From Dryobates pubescens (Eukaryota; Chordata; Aves; Piciformes; Picidae), in NCBI RefSeq assembly GCF_014839835.1, contig NC_071624.1, positions 21,533,675 through 21,597,674 on the forward strand: 64,000 bases of DNA, written 5' to 3'. Positions 53,228-63,977 of this stretch are shown here, one piece after another. The notes under the pieces were generated by a model. It was not told the DNA's origin. It was given only the letters and a program-made list of their open reading frames with translations, and made no database searches. Made by a program: the position numbers and the translations under genes. Every line of letters begins with the position of its first letter. Position 1 is the first letter of the stretch.

Positions 53228-53705
53228 GCCGAGCGTGAGGATGCTGCAGGGGCTGGAGAGAGGCTGAGAGCCCTGGGGCTGCGCAGGCTGGAGAGGAGAC
53301 CGAGGGAAGCTGAACGGAGCGGGGCATTGCCCTGTGAAGAGAGGCTGAGAGCCCTGGGGCTGCTCGGGCTGGAGAGGAGACCGAGGGAAGCTGAACGGAG
53401 CGGGGCATTGCCCTGTGAAGAGAGGCTGAGAGCCCTGGGGCTGCTCGGGCTGGAGAGGAGACCGAGGGAAGCTGAACGGAGCGGGGCATTGCCCTGTGAA
53501 GAGAGGCTGAGAGCCCTGGGGCTGCTCGGGCTGGAGAGGAGACCGAGGGAAGCTGAACGGAGCGGGGCATTGCCCTGTGAAGAGAGGCTGAGAGCCCTGG
53601 GGCTGTGCAGGCTGGAGAGGAGACCGAGGGAAGCTGAACGGAGTGGGGCATTGCCCTGTGAAGAGAGGCTGAGAGCCCTGGGGCTGCTCGGGCTGGAGAG
53701 GAGAA
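53228..53705. repeat. 81-bp tandem array with a CR1-derived half
   Basis: Six units. Each joins a CR1 word ('gctgagagccctggggctgc', 'tcgggctggagaggaga') to a 40-bp non-CR1 core with CpGs ('gaagctgaacggagcggggc'). It starts about 25 bases upstream of the acceptor of the first coding exon. Confidence 0.93.
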
Positions 53706-54415
53706 GGCTGAGAGGGATCTGATCAATGTCTTTGCTCTCTCCTCCCCAGTTCAAGAGGGACAGAGATCTGCTCAAGGAGCTGGGAGTGCTGGTGGGCAGC
53801 AAGCTCTGCATGGGACAGCAATGTGCCCTGGGGGCCAAGAAGGCCAAGGGGGTCCTGGGGGACATCAAGAGGAGTGTGGCCAGCAGAGCCAGGGAGCTGC
53901 TCCTCCCCCTCTGCTCTGCCCTAGAGAGGCCACACCTGGAATATTGCCTCCAGCTCTGGGCTCCCCAGCTCAGGAGGGACAGGGATCTGCTGGAGAGAGC
54001 CCAAGGGAGGGCTCCAAGGATGCTGAAGGGACTGCAGCACTGCCTGGGGAGGAGAGGCTGAGAGCCCTGGGGCTGTTCAGGCTGGAGAGGAGAAGGCTGA
54101 GAGGGATCTGATCAATGTCTATCAATAGCTGAGGGCTGGGGGTCAGGAGGGAGGGGACAGGGACAGGCTCTGCTCACTGTGCCCTGGGATGGGCCAAGGA
54201 GCAATGGATGGAAACTGCAGCACAGGAGGTTCCACCTCAGCATGAGGAGGAACTCCCAGAGAGGTTGTGGAGTCTCCTTCTCTGGAGCCTTCCCAGTCCC
54301 ATCTGGATGTGTTCCTGTGTGACCTGTGCTGGATTCTATGCTCCTGCTCTGGCAGGGGGCTTGGACTGGATGATCTCTGGAGGTCCCTTCCAACCCCTAA
54401 CCTCCCGTGAGCTGT
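53706..54415 (+). mobile_element. CR1 LINE, plus sense
   Basis: 'ttcaagagggacagagatct', 'gggacagcaatgtgccctgg', 'gagaggttgtggagtctcct' and 'tggatgatctctggaggtcc'. 54416-54950 shows no gene. Confidence 0.88.
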
Positions 54416-54951
54416 GAGCCTGTCTGAGAGACCCCAGAGGTATGATACTTAGCATTCCTTGTCTGCTGTGCCACTGCAAGGAATCCTGCCCAGCCCATCT
54501 GTCTTAGTGCCTGGAGGCCAGAGAGACCCCTTGGAGATGCCCAGGGTGGTGCTCATGAGCAGCTGCAGCCAACTGGGAAGGAGCAGAGCTCATCCTGTTG
54601 GAGCACCAAGTCGCCTGCTCCCTTCTAAGGTCCCACATCACCAGCTGCAGCTTACCTCCCCGCAGTCAGCAGGGAGCTGGGGGCTTCCTCCCCGTGGAAT
54701 GGAGAGGTTCAGGCCTCCCAAGAGGCAGAGCAGCAGGGGGTGGCTTCCCCTGGAGGCTGCCACCAGCAGGGAGCTGCCAGGCCGGGCGGCTGGGAGAGGC
54801 ACAGCCCTGGGGCTGGCAGGCTGCAGGCAGGCACTGAGCGCAGAGCAGACACAGCCCCCACTGCCTGCAGCCAGCAGGGCACTGCCACCTCACTGCTCTC
54901 AGGTCCTTACACAGCACCTCCAGCTCTGGTGGCAAACTGCTCCACAGCACC

Positions 54952-55300
54952 GAGAGTCACAGATCAGGGCTGGAAGGGAGCTCAAGGCTCAGCCAGCTCC
55001 AACCCCCCTGCCATGGGCAGGGACACCTCACACCACAGCAGGTTGCTCACAGCCACCTCCAGCCTGGCTGCAAACACCTCCAGGCAGGAGGCTTCCACCA
55101 CCTCCCTGGGCAGCCTGTGCCAGGCTCTCACCACCCTCCTGGGGAACAACTTCTTCCTCACATCCAATCTCAATCTCCCCACTTCTAGTTCGGCTCCACC
55201 CCCCCAGTCCTATCCCCCCCTGACACCCTCAAAAGTCCCTCCCCAGCTTTCTTGGAGCCCCCTGCAGATCCTGGAAGGCCACAATTAGGTCTCCTTGGAG
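54952..55300 (-). mobile_element. CR1 3' end, minus sense
   Basis: 'gagtcacagatcagggctgg' through 'cacctccctgggcagcctgt' to 'cctggaaggccacaattagg'. A CT-rich microsatellite follows at 55300-55390. Confidence 0.85.
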
Positions 55301-55499
55301 CCTCCTCTTCCTCTTCCCTTCTCTTCCCCTTCTCCTCTCCTCTCCTCCTCCTCCTTCTCCTCCTCCTCCTTCTTCTCTTCTCCCCCAGTCTGTCTTCATT
55401 ATCTGACAGATTCACAGAGTGGTTTGTTCTCTTATTCCAAGAGAAGACCCTGGCTCTGCAAACCACCTCTGCCATGGGATTTCTTCTCCCCTAATCATG

Positions 55500-56620
55500 A
55501 AAACAGAGTTGTTTGGCTTGGAAAAGCCCTCTAAGATCAACCAATCCAACCATCAGCCCAGCACCACCATGGCCACTAAACCATGGCCCCAAGTGCCCTG
55601 GCCACAGGTTCCTTGAGCACCTCCAGGGGCCCAGCTTGGTCATTCTACTGCTCCAAGCAGCAAGTTAAAAGCCAAAAAATCATAGAATCAATGAGGTTGG
55701 AAAAGACCTCAGAGATCAGCAAGTCCAAGCTGTCACCCAACACCTCCTGACTACTAAACCACGGCTCCAAGGGCCACATCCAATCCCCTCTTGAACACCT
55801 CCAGGGATGGGGACTCCACCACCTCCCTGGGCAGCACATCCCAATGGCCAATCTCTCTCTCTGGGAAGAACTTTCTCCTCACCTCCAGCCTAAACCTCCC
55901 CTGGCACAGCTTGAGACTGTGTCCTCTTGTTCTGGTGCTGCTTGCCTGGGAGAAGAGACCAACCCCCACCTGGCTACAACTTCCCTTCAGGGAGTTGCAG
56001 AGAGCAAGAAGGTCTCCCCTGAGCCTCCTCTTCTGCAGGCTAAGCAACCCCAGCTCCCTCAGCCTCTCCTCACAGGGCTGTGCTCCAGACCCCTCCCCAG
56101 CCTCATTGCCCTTCTCTGGACACCTTCCAGTATCTCAATGTGCTTCCTAAACTGAGGAGCCCAGAACTGGACACCTGAAACTGAGGTGCTAGTACCTGAA
56201 GGGACTCCAGGAGAGCTGGGGAGGGACTTTGGGCAAGGGCTGGGAGTGCCAGGGTGAGGAACAATGGCTTTGAGCTGTGAGAGGAGAGACTGAGACTGGA
56301 GATGAGGAAGGAATTATTGAGAGTGAGGCTGGGGAGACTCTGGCACAGGTTGCCCAGGGAGGCTGTGGCTGTGCCCTGCCTGGAGGTGTTCAAGGGGAGG
56401 CTTTCTGGGGCTGAACATCTGCAGGGAAGACATCCACAACCTCCCTGGGCAACCTGAGGGAGCTCCCAGGGAGCTTGTGGATGTCCTCCTCCCTGGAGGT
56501 GTTCAAGGCCAGGCTGGCTGAGGCCCTGAGCAAGCTGTGCTGGTGGGAGGTGTCCCTGCCCATGGCAGGGGGCTGGAGCTGGCTGAGCTTTAAGGTCCCT
56601 TCCAAGCCAAGCCCTGCTGT
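55500..56620. mobile_element. CR1 cluster: two minus copies then opposed plus copy
   Basis: Tail at 55500-55640; minus copy at 55676-56170 starting 'aatcatagaatcaatgaggt'; then from about 56170 a plus-sense piece to 56620 ('tgctgtgattccatgg'). The junction 'ctgaggtgctagtacctgaa' is shared with 20380. 56621-57094 shows no gene. Confidence 0.87.
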
Positions 56621-57094
56621 GATTCCATGGAACCTGCCTCTCCCAGCTCCTCCCATGAGAGGTTTCAGAGCAGCACAGCTCCTCAGGGATCAGCAGCATG
56701 CCCACACTCACACCAGCAGGAGTCAAAGAGGGCTGCAGGGTTTTCTGTCCCACCCACCTCCAGCAGGGGCTCTGAACCCCAAGCACAGACCCAACACCTT
56801 CTCCAACCCCAAGGCTGTTGACACCAATACTCATCTGCAGATCCCACAGCCACAAGCAGAGCAGGAGAGCTAAGGGAGGCCCTTTGGAGGCAGTCAGTGA
56901 ATCCTTTTCCTTCCCAGCAGGAGCTGGGAAAGGAGCATCCCAGAAGAGAGCCACCACAGTCACACACACAGGGACACTGCCTGAAAGGGCACAGGTGACA
57001 AAATCCCCTTTCTCCCCACTGGGATGGCAGCAGTGGGTCCTGGCCCACACAGAAGGTGGCCAGGCTGGCACCACAATCATCACAGCCTCTGATG

Positions 57095-57975
57095 TTTGCT
57101 CCCAGTTGGCTGCTGGCACCAAGCTGGGAGCAGTGGCTGACAGCCCTCAGGCTGTGCTGCCATCCAGCCAGACCTGGCCAGGCTGCAGAGCTGGGCACAG
57201 GGAACCTCATGGAGCTCAGCAAGGGCAAGGGCAGGGTCCTGGCCCTGGGGAGGAACAACCTCCTGCAGCAGCACAGCTGAGGGGGGACCTGCTGGGAAGC
57301 AGCTCCAAGGAGAAGGAGCTGGGAGTGCTGGGGGACAACAAGGTCCCCATGAGGCAGCAATGTGCCCTGGGGGCCAAGAAGGCCAAAGGGGTCCTGGGGG
57401 GCAGGGAGAAGAGTGTGGCCAGCAGGGCAAGGGAGGTTCTCCTGCCCCTCTGCTCTGCCCTCCTGAGGACACATCTGGAGTGCTGGTTCTGGGCTTCCCA
57501 GCTCAAGAGAGACAGAGAACTGCTGGAGAGAGTCCAGGGCAGGCTGCAGAGCTGCTGAGGGGCCTGGAGCAGCTCTGGGAACAGCAAAGGCTGAGAGCCC
57601 TGGGGCTGAGAGCCTGCAGAAGAGCAGCCCCAGAAGGCAGCTGAGCAATGCTCAGCAAGAGCTAAAGGAGCTGTGGGGGGCAAGAGGCTGGGGCCAGACT
57701 CTGCTGAGTGGTGCCCAGGGCCAGGCCAGGGGCAGCAAGGGGCACAGAGTGGAGCCCAGGAGGTTGGATGTGAAGAGGAGGAGAAAGTTGTTTGGTGTGA
57801 GGGTGCTGGAGGCCTGGAGCAGGCTGCCCAGAGAGGTTGTGGAGTGCCCTTGTGTGGAGAGCTTCCAACCCCCCCTGGGCATTGTGGTGCTGGGCAAGCT
57901 GCTGTGGGTGCCCTGCTGGAGCAGGGCTTGGAGTGGATGAGCTCCAGAGCTCCCTTCCATCCTCTCCAACTGTTC
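57095..57975 (+). mobile_element. CR1 LINE, plus sense
   Basis: 'caccaagctgggagcagtgg', 'gaggaacaacctcctgcagc', 'gagagtccagggcaggctgc' and 'gagctccagagctcccttcc'. Among the longer plus copies. Confidence 0.9.
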
Positions 57976-58094
57976 TATCTCCTGTGCTGGACCTGCCCAA
58001 AGCAGGGCTGGGGGTGTACTGCAGCCCCCTGCCAACTCCAGCTGCTTGAGCCAGCAGCTGTTTGCAAGGACTGGGAAGCAAGGAATGCAGGAGA

Positions 58095-58400
58095 GCTTCA
58101 GTAAGCCCCTCTGGGGCTGCTCTTCTGCAGGCTCTCAGCCCCAGGGCTCTCAGCCTTTGCTGCTCCCAGAGCTGCTCCAGGCCCCTCAGCAGCTCTGCAG
58201 CCTCCCCTGGGCTCTCTCCAGCAGTTCTCTGTCTCTCTTGAGCTGAGGAGCTCAGAACTGGACCCAGCACTCCAGATGTGGCCTCAGGAGGGCAGAGCAG
58301 AGAGGCAGCAGAACCTCCCTTGCCCTGCTGGCCACACTCTTCTCCCTGCCCCCCAGGACCCCATTGGCCTTCTTGGCCACCAGGGCACATTGCTGGTCAC
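58095..58400 (-). mobile_element. CR1 internal fragment, minus sense
   Basis: 'tcttctgcaggctctcagcc' to 'ggccaccagggcacattgct'. 58401-58715 shows no gene. Confidence 0.85.
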
Positions 58401-58715
58401 AGCTGGCTCCAGCTTGGGCTGGGTTACACATCCAACTTTCCCAGCACTGCCTTTGGGAAGCAGGCAGGGAGCAGCCACACTTCTGTGCTTAAAAAATACC
58501 AAAAGGGGACTGTCAAGCTGCCCTTGAGTGTAAAAATGCCCTGAAAAGCTGCAAGGCACAGCAATACCTCCAGCAGTGCTTAACCAGCAGAGAGCTGGCT
58601 GCAGACTGACACCCTCCAGGCCACCCTGTCCCCAGTGAAACCAAAGCCCTAAGTGCAATGTTAAATACCCTTCCCAAGTGCCCTCCACAGAGGAGGCAAA
58701 CCACAGGCTGGGCTC

Positions 58716-58808
58716 AGAGCTTCACATGGGATCTGCTTGGTTGGATCTTCACATGGGATCTGCTTGGTTGGATCTTCACATGGGATCTGCTTGGTTGGAT
58801 CTTCACAT
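58716..58808. repeat. 27-bp tandem repeat, about 3.3 copies
   Basis: Unit CTTCACATGGGATCTGCTTG then GTTGGAT. Copies are identical, so the expansion is young. It directly abuts the CR1 piece at 58810. Confidence 0.95.
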
Positions 58809-58809
58809 C

Positions 58810-59690
58810 CTGGAGTGGGTCCAGAGGAGGCCACTAAGATGATCAGAGGGCTGGAGCAGCTCTGCTGATAGGGACAGGCTGGGAGACTTGGGGTTCAGCC
58901 TGGAGAAGGGAAGGCTCCAGGGAGACCTTAGAGCAGCATTTCAGTATCTGAAGGGGACCTACAGGAGGGCTAGGGAGGGACTGTTCAGAAGGGCCTGTGG
59001 TGACAGGGTGAGGGGCTATGGCTTGAAGCTGGAGCAGGGCAGATTCAGGCTGGACATCAGGAGGAAGCTCTGCACAGTGAGGATGGTGAAACACTGGAAC
59101 AGGCTGCCCAGGGAGGTGGTGGAGGCCCTGTCCCAGGAGACATTCAGGATCATATTCAATGTGGCCCTGAGCAACCTGCTCTAGCTGGAGGTGTCCCTGC
59201 TGGCTGCAGGGGGGTTGGACAGGATGATCTTTGATGCAATCTGTGAGTCCCAGCAGCACCTCTGAAACTGTTTGGAGCACAGCCCTGGGAGCAGAGGCTG
59301 AGGGAGCTGGGGTTGCTTAGCCTGCAGAAGTGGAGGCTCAGGGGAGACCTCCTTGCTCTCTCCAACTCCCTGAAGGGAGGTTGGAGCCAGGTGGGGTTTG
59401 GTCTCTTCTCCCAGGCACCCAGCACCAGAACAAGAGGACACAGTCTCAAGCTGTGCCAGGGGAGGTTTAGGCTGGAGGCTAGGAAGAAATTCTTCCCATA
59501 AAGAGAGATTGGCCCTTGGGATGTGCTGCCCAGGGAGGTGGTGGAGTCCCCATCCCTGGAGGTGTTTAGGAAGAGCCTGGATGAGGCACTTGGTGCCATG
59601 GTTGAGCTGATCAAATGGTGTTGGGTGAGAGGTTGGACTGGATGATCTCTGAGGTCTTCTCCAACCTGGTTAACTCTATTCTGTTCTAGT
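58810..59690 (+). mobile_element. two CR1 3' ends in series, plus sense
   Basis: 58810-59250 ('gaggccactaagatgatcag' to 'aggatgatctttgatgcaat') and 59255-59690 ('ggagcacagccctgggagca' to 'caacctggttaactctattc'). Confidence 0.88.
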
Positions 59691-60540
59691 TTGCCCATGT
59701 GCCTTCAAGCAGGGACTTGGGCAGGCAGAGCTCTGGGTGCACTGCACTTTTGTTGCCCAGGGGACTCACTCCCTGCTCCTCTGAGCTCCAGCCACCGGTG
59801 TTGGGCATGCAAGCCCCGGTTCACACTCAGACCTTCCCCTGCATCCTGAAAGCTGAGCTTTTCTTTCACTTTAAAAGCAGGATCTCGAAATTCACAGGGC
59901 TGAGCTAACTTCTAAAAATGCCAAGTCCCTTTTTAAGCTTCTGCAGGGAAGTTGCCAGTGCTTGATGAGAATTTAACCGACACATTGCCTTGCATGTGGA
60001 GGGGTGGGGGGAGGGAAAGAGGCTCAGGAGCCCCTGAGTTACAGAAATAATCCCCAGCTTGGTAAAACAGAGACTTTCCAGCAGGTTGCTGAGAAATGAG
60101 GCTGCCCAGGGAGGATTTGTTAAGCTCCATACAAGACACAGGGCAGGAAAGGCTGCAGAGGGCCCACAGGGACAGATTAGGCAGGGATTAGGAGAGCACA
60201 GAGCACCAGGAGGCAGGGGGGCTGTAGTGAGCCCACGACCCTGCGCAGGGAACACAATGTCACAGGTGCCCTGTGCCACCCTGACCCCAAACCACCCAGC
60301 CAGGGCCCCCCCCCCTTCACCCCACCTGCGTGTCGAGGCCCAGCACAGCACAACCAATGAAGACAGTGATGCAAGAGGGTTTGATGTTCCTGCCAGGTAA
60401 CTCCTGCCCCAGCACACCTCTGCCTACACCGGCAGCCAGCACTGACTGGAGAGCAGGGCAGTGCCCAGGGGCTGCCAGGGGTAGCTCCAGTCGCTGCCCT
60501 GCCTCCTTCCAGCCTTCAGCCACACTCAGGGCAACCTGAC
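59691..60540. other. transposon-poor DNA in DTX2 intron 1 or 5' region
   Basis: One of the few stretches without CR1. No exon with recognisable product. AT content is higher than around it (59870-60060). Could contain regulatory DNA; nothing specific seen. Confidence 0.4.
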
Positions 60541-61360
60541 AGCCGAGAGAACCGAGGAAACCAAACCCGACCGCCCCACGTCTGGACTCCCTCCATTCAA
60601 AAGTGGCTTTGAGAATGCCCTCGGGGAAGGCAGTAAAGAGAAGGTGAACCAAGCGCTGGCTCATCGGCGGGGCAGGGTCCGGGCTCCGGCACCGAATCCG
60701 AAAGCGGAGGCAGATAAACACCGGTTCACACCCAGCCCAGCAGCCACCTGCGGGCTCCAGGCTCCTTCCGGGCGCTGAAGATGAGCTGTTTGCGGGGAGT
60801 CCCCGAAAGAGGGGCGTGCAAACCGGGCAGGGCTCCCGCAGCTTCGCCCCGCACCCCCGGGGCTCTGCCTCCGCTTCAGCCAAGTCCTGCTGAGGGGAGC
60901 CCGGGGCCAAGCTGGCCCCTCCGCCCGGCCCCCGCACAGCGCAAGCCGACCCTTGCAGCTCCCCAGCCCCACCGCAGCCCAGGCAACCGCCTCCAGGCTG
61001 AACCGCGGCCCCTCCGCTCCCAGCGCCCCGCGAAAGCCTCTCTCCGGTTTCACCCCGGGAGCGAAGGAGGCGCCGGGGCTCGGGGAACCGCGCCCTCGCC
61101 CCCCAGGACCGCAGGGGAAGGCCCAGCTCCCTCCCGGCCGCTTCCCCGCAGCCTGATCCGCCACGGCTCGGGCACGGACGGACCGAGCCAGGGCCGAACG
61201 CGCGTCGGTGCCGTTCGCTCTCAACCGCGACGGCCCCGCGGGAGGCCCCGACGGGCGGCTCGGCCCTGCCCTGCTCGTCACAGGGAAAGGGCTGCGTGCT
61301 CTGCTGTGCTGTGCCGCACCCAACCCGGCCCGGCCCTGCCCGCCCCGGCGCGCCCCTCAC

Positions 61361-61420
61361 CGCGATCCCCGGCTGCTGCTGCGGGGCTGCGCGTCCGGTA
61401 ACGACGGCGGCGGCAGGAAC
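61361..61420 (-). other. putative non-coding first exon of DTX2
   Basis: A minus-strand donor GATCGCG|GTGAGG lies at 61360-61361, just downstream of the NRF1-like site. It would splice to the acceptor at 53200. The upstream edge is a guess, as no transcript was available. Confidence 0.4.
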
Positions 61421-61432
61421 TGCGCATGCGCC
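61420..61432. promoter_or_regulatory. NRF1-type site CTGCGCATGCGCC
   Basis: Perfect palindromic core TGCGCATGCGC, the consensus for nuclear respiratory factor 1, which often lies within 100 bp of start sites in CpG-island promoters. About 60 bases upstream of the proposed donor. Confidence 0.65.
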
Positions 61433-61844
61433 GGCGTGGCCCCCTGGGGCACGGAGGGCCGGGGCGGGGCCAGAGCCCTAGGGGCGGGGTCGCTGTGCCA
61501 GGGTGCGGGGTTAACGAGTCAGCTGGGCGGCACCGTAGCGCTGGGGGGCGTGGTCTGAGTGTCAGGGGCGGGGTTACTGTGGCCGCCGGGCGGGGCCGTG
61601 GCGCTGGGGGCGGGGTCACTCCTTCCGTTGCCTCCAGCTGGGTCGGAGCCCACGGAGCTGTTGGGGTCTCTTGGGAGAGCGCCGCGGGAAGCGATTGGAG
61701 GAGGGGACCTCACTGCTTCAGGCTGCGCTACAGCTAGGTCAGACCTCGCCTGGGGTCCTTCCCTGGTGGGGGCTGTGGCCCCTAAGTCAGAACCGCCATC
61801 AGGGTGTCACAGCATCAGGAAGTGTTTCACCAGTCCTGACAGTC

Positions 61845-61980
61845 GCAGAGTCATCCAGGCTGGAAAAACCCTCTAAGACCATCGAGTCCAACCATGTACC
61901 CAGCGCTGCCAGGTCACCACTGAACCGTGGCCCTCAGCACCGCATCTCCACGGCTTTGAAACCACGGCTTCCCTCCCTGC
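61845..61980 (-). mobile_element. old CR1 tail fragment
   Basis: 'agagtcatccaggctggaaa' to 'ccacggctttgaaac'. More diverged and with more CpGs than the other copies. Confidence 0.7.
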
Positions 61981-62114
61981 CCAGAACCAGCCCCTCTGGC
62001 TGCTGCCTCCCGAGGTTCTCTCTGCCAGGAGATGCCACCTAGTGCACGCTGCGCCGAGCGACAGCCCGCACGCCACCACCCCCCCGGACGGGTCTGCACC
62101 AGCCTTGCTCTAGG

Positions 62115-62385
62115 TGCATCACTCAAAGTCCCTTCCAACCCAAACCGTCCTGGGGTTCGAAGTGCCAGGCATGGACACGGCATCACCATCCACAGGGGCT
62201 GGTCTAGGTGGACCTTTAAAGGTCCCTTCCAAGCCAAACCATTCTGTGAGTCTGTCAGGCTAGGTCATGGCATCTCCAGCCATAGGGGCTGCTCTAGGTA
62301 GACCTTTAAAGGTCCCTTCCATGCCAAACTGCTCTCTATGTGTCAGGCTTGGGCATCTTATCCGTGGGGGTTGGGCTAAATGATA
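62115..62385 (+). repeat. CR1 tail tandemly repeated, about 77-bp unit
   Basis: Three successive plus-sense CR1 ends: 'caaagtcccttccaacccaa', 'aaaggtcccttccaagccaa' and 'aaaggtcccttccatgccaa', each followed by 'tgtgagtctgtcaggctagg'-like sequence. Confidence 0.8.
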
Positions 62386-62390
62386 GAATC

Positions 62391-62985
62391 AGAGAAGGGT
62401 AGGGGTTGGAAGGGACCTCTGGACATCATCCAGCCCAACCCCCCTGCCAGGGCAGGTCATGCAGCAGCACATCCAGGCAGGTCTTGAAAGTCTCTAGAGA
62501 AGGAGACTCCACAACCTCTCTGGCCAGCATGCTCCAGGCCTCCAGCAACCTCACACCAAGGACTTTTCTGCTCCTGTTCAGATGGAATCTCCTGGGTTCC
62601 AGCTTGTACCTATTGCTCCTTGTCCTATCACTGAGCACCACCCAAAAGAGCCTGGCCCCTACCCTGCAGATATTTAGAGCCATTAAGAAGGTTCCCTCTC
62701 AGCCTTCTCCAGACTAACCAGCCCCAGGCCTCTCAGACTTTCTTCATAGCAGAGATGTTCCAGTCCCTCGCTCATCCTCACAGCCTCCACTGGACTCTCT
62801 CCAGTAGTTCTCTGCCTCTCTTGAACTGGGGAGCCCAAAACTGGACAGGTGAGATCTCACCAGGGCAGAGTACAGGGGAGGAGAACCACCCTAAACCTGC
62901 TGGCCACACTTGTCTTGCTGCAGCCCAGGACTCCATGGGCCCTCTTGGCCCCAAGGGCACATTGCTGACCCATGCTGAACAATGG
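62391..62985 (-). mobile_element. CR1 LINE, minus sense
   Basis: Close to the general avian CR1 consensus: 'gggttggaagggacctctgg' near the tail, 'cattgctgacccatgct' at the 5' end. Confidence 0.9.
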
Positions 62986-63395
62986 GTACAAGCTTGAACA
63001 CAGAAGATTTCACCACAACAGGAGGAGAAATTTCTTTGGTGTGAGGGTGCTGGAGGCCTGGAGCAGGCTGTCCAGAGAGGCTGTGGAGTTTCCTTGTGTG
63101 GAAAGCTTCCAAGCCCTACCTGGATGCATTCCTGTGCAGACTACCCTGGGTGACCCTGCTCTGGCAGGAGGGTTGGACTCAATGATCTCTGGAGGTCCAA
63201 CCTCTAACATTCTTTGATTCTGTGACCTCATTGCTCTCTGCAGCTCCCTGAGAGGAGGTTGGAGCCAGGTGGGGATTGGGCTCTGCTCCCTAGGATCAGG
63301 TGCTAGAAGGAGAGGAAATGGCCTGAAATTGTGCCAGGGGAGGGTTAGGCTGGAGATGAGGAACAATTTCTTTGCTGCCAGAGTGGTCAGGGAAT
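62986..63395 (+). mobile_element. two CR1 3' pieces, plus sense
   Basis: 62986-63222 ('tttcaccacaacaggaggag' to 'attctttgattctgtga') and 63223-63395 ('ctcattgctctctgcagctc' on). They oppose the copies on both sides. Confidence 0.85.
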
Positions 63396-63452
63396 AGAAT
63401 AGAATAGAATAGAATAGAATAGAATAGAATAGAATAGAATAGAATAGAATAG
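63395..63452. repeat. AGAAT pentanucleotide microsatellite
   Basis: About 11 copies of AGAAT, grown from the CR1 terminal repeat of the following minus-sense copy. Confidence 0.95.
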
Positions 63453-63860
63453 AATAGAATAGACCAGGTTGGAAGAGACCCTCAAGATCATCACGTCCAA
63501 CCCCTCAACCAATCCAACACCACCCAGCCAACTAAACCATGCAACCAAGCACCCCATCAAGTCTCCTCCTGAACACCTCCAGTGATGGTGACTCCACCAC
63601 CTCCCCAGGCAGCCCATTCCAATGGGCAATCACTCTCTCTGTGTAGAACTTCCTCCTCACCTCAGCCTAAACCTCCCCTGGTGCAGCCTGAGACTGTGTC
63701 CTCTTGTTCTGGTACTGGCTGCCTGGGAGAAGAGACCAGCACCTCTTGGCCTCTTGTCCTGCCACTGGGGACCACTGAGAAGAGGCTGGCCCCACCTCCC
63801 TGACCCCCACCCCGTGGATATTTGTGAGCATCGCTAAGATCCTCCCTCAGGCTCCTCCAG
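63453..63860 (-). mobile_element. CR1 LINE 3' end, minus sense
   Basis: 'gaccaggttggaagagaccc', 'acctccccaggcagcccatt' and 'tggatatttgtgagcatcgc'. Confidence 0.9.
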
Positions 63861-63977
63861 GCTCAGCAGCCTCAGCCCTCCCAGCCCGTCCCGCGGGCCG
63901 GGTTTGGGACTGTCCCTCCTGGCCCCTGCCAGCGCTGGCTCGGGCAGCCGGGTGCTGATGGCTGCCTTCCTCTGCAG

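Larger units (their letters stand above)
60540..61750. promoter_or_regulatory. CpG island at the DTX2 5' end
   Basis: Dense CpG and no transposon over about 1.2 kb, in contrast with all flanks. Contains GC boxes GGGGCGGGGC (61461-61470) and GGGGCGGGGT (61481-61490), and more at 61563-61615. The divergent layout would suit a promoter serving both sides. Confidence 0.8.

Noticed and set aside
59905-60417. Minus-strand open frame in transposon-poor DNA
   Set aside because: No splice-site support, no recognisable domain and no conservation argument available.
60317-61360. 347-residue minus-strand open frame over the CpG island
   Set aside because: High GC lowers stop frequency. No family motif was seen, and the promoter and proposed first exon overlap it.
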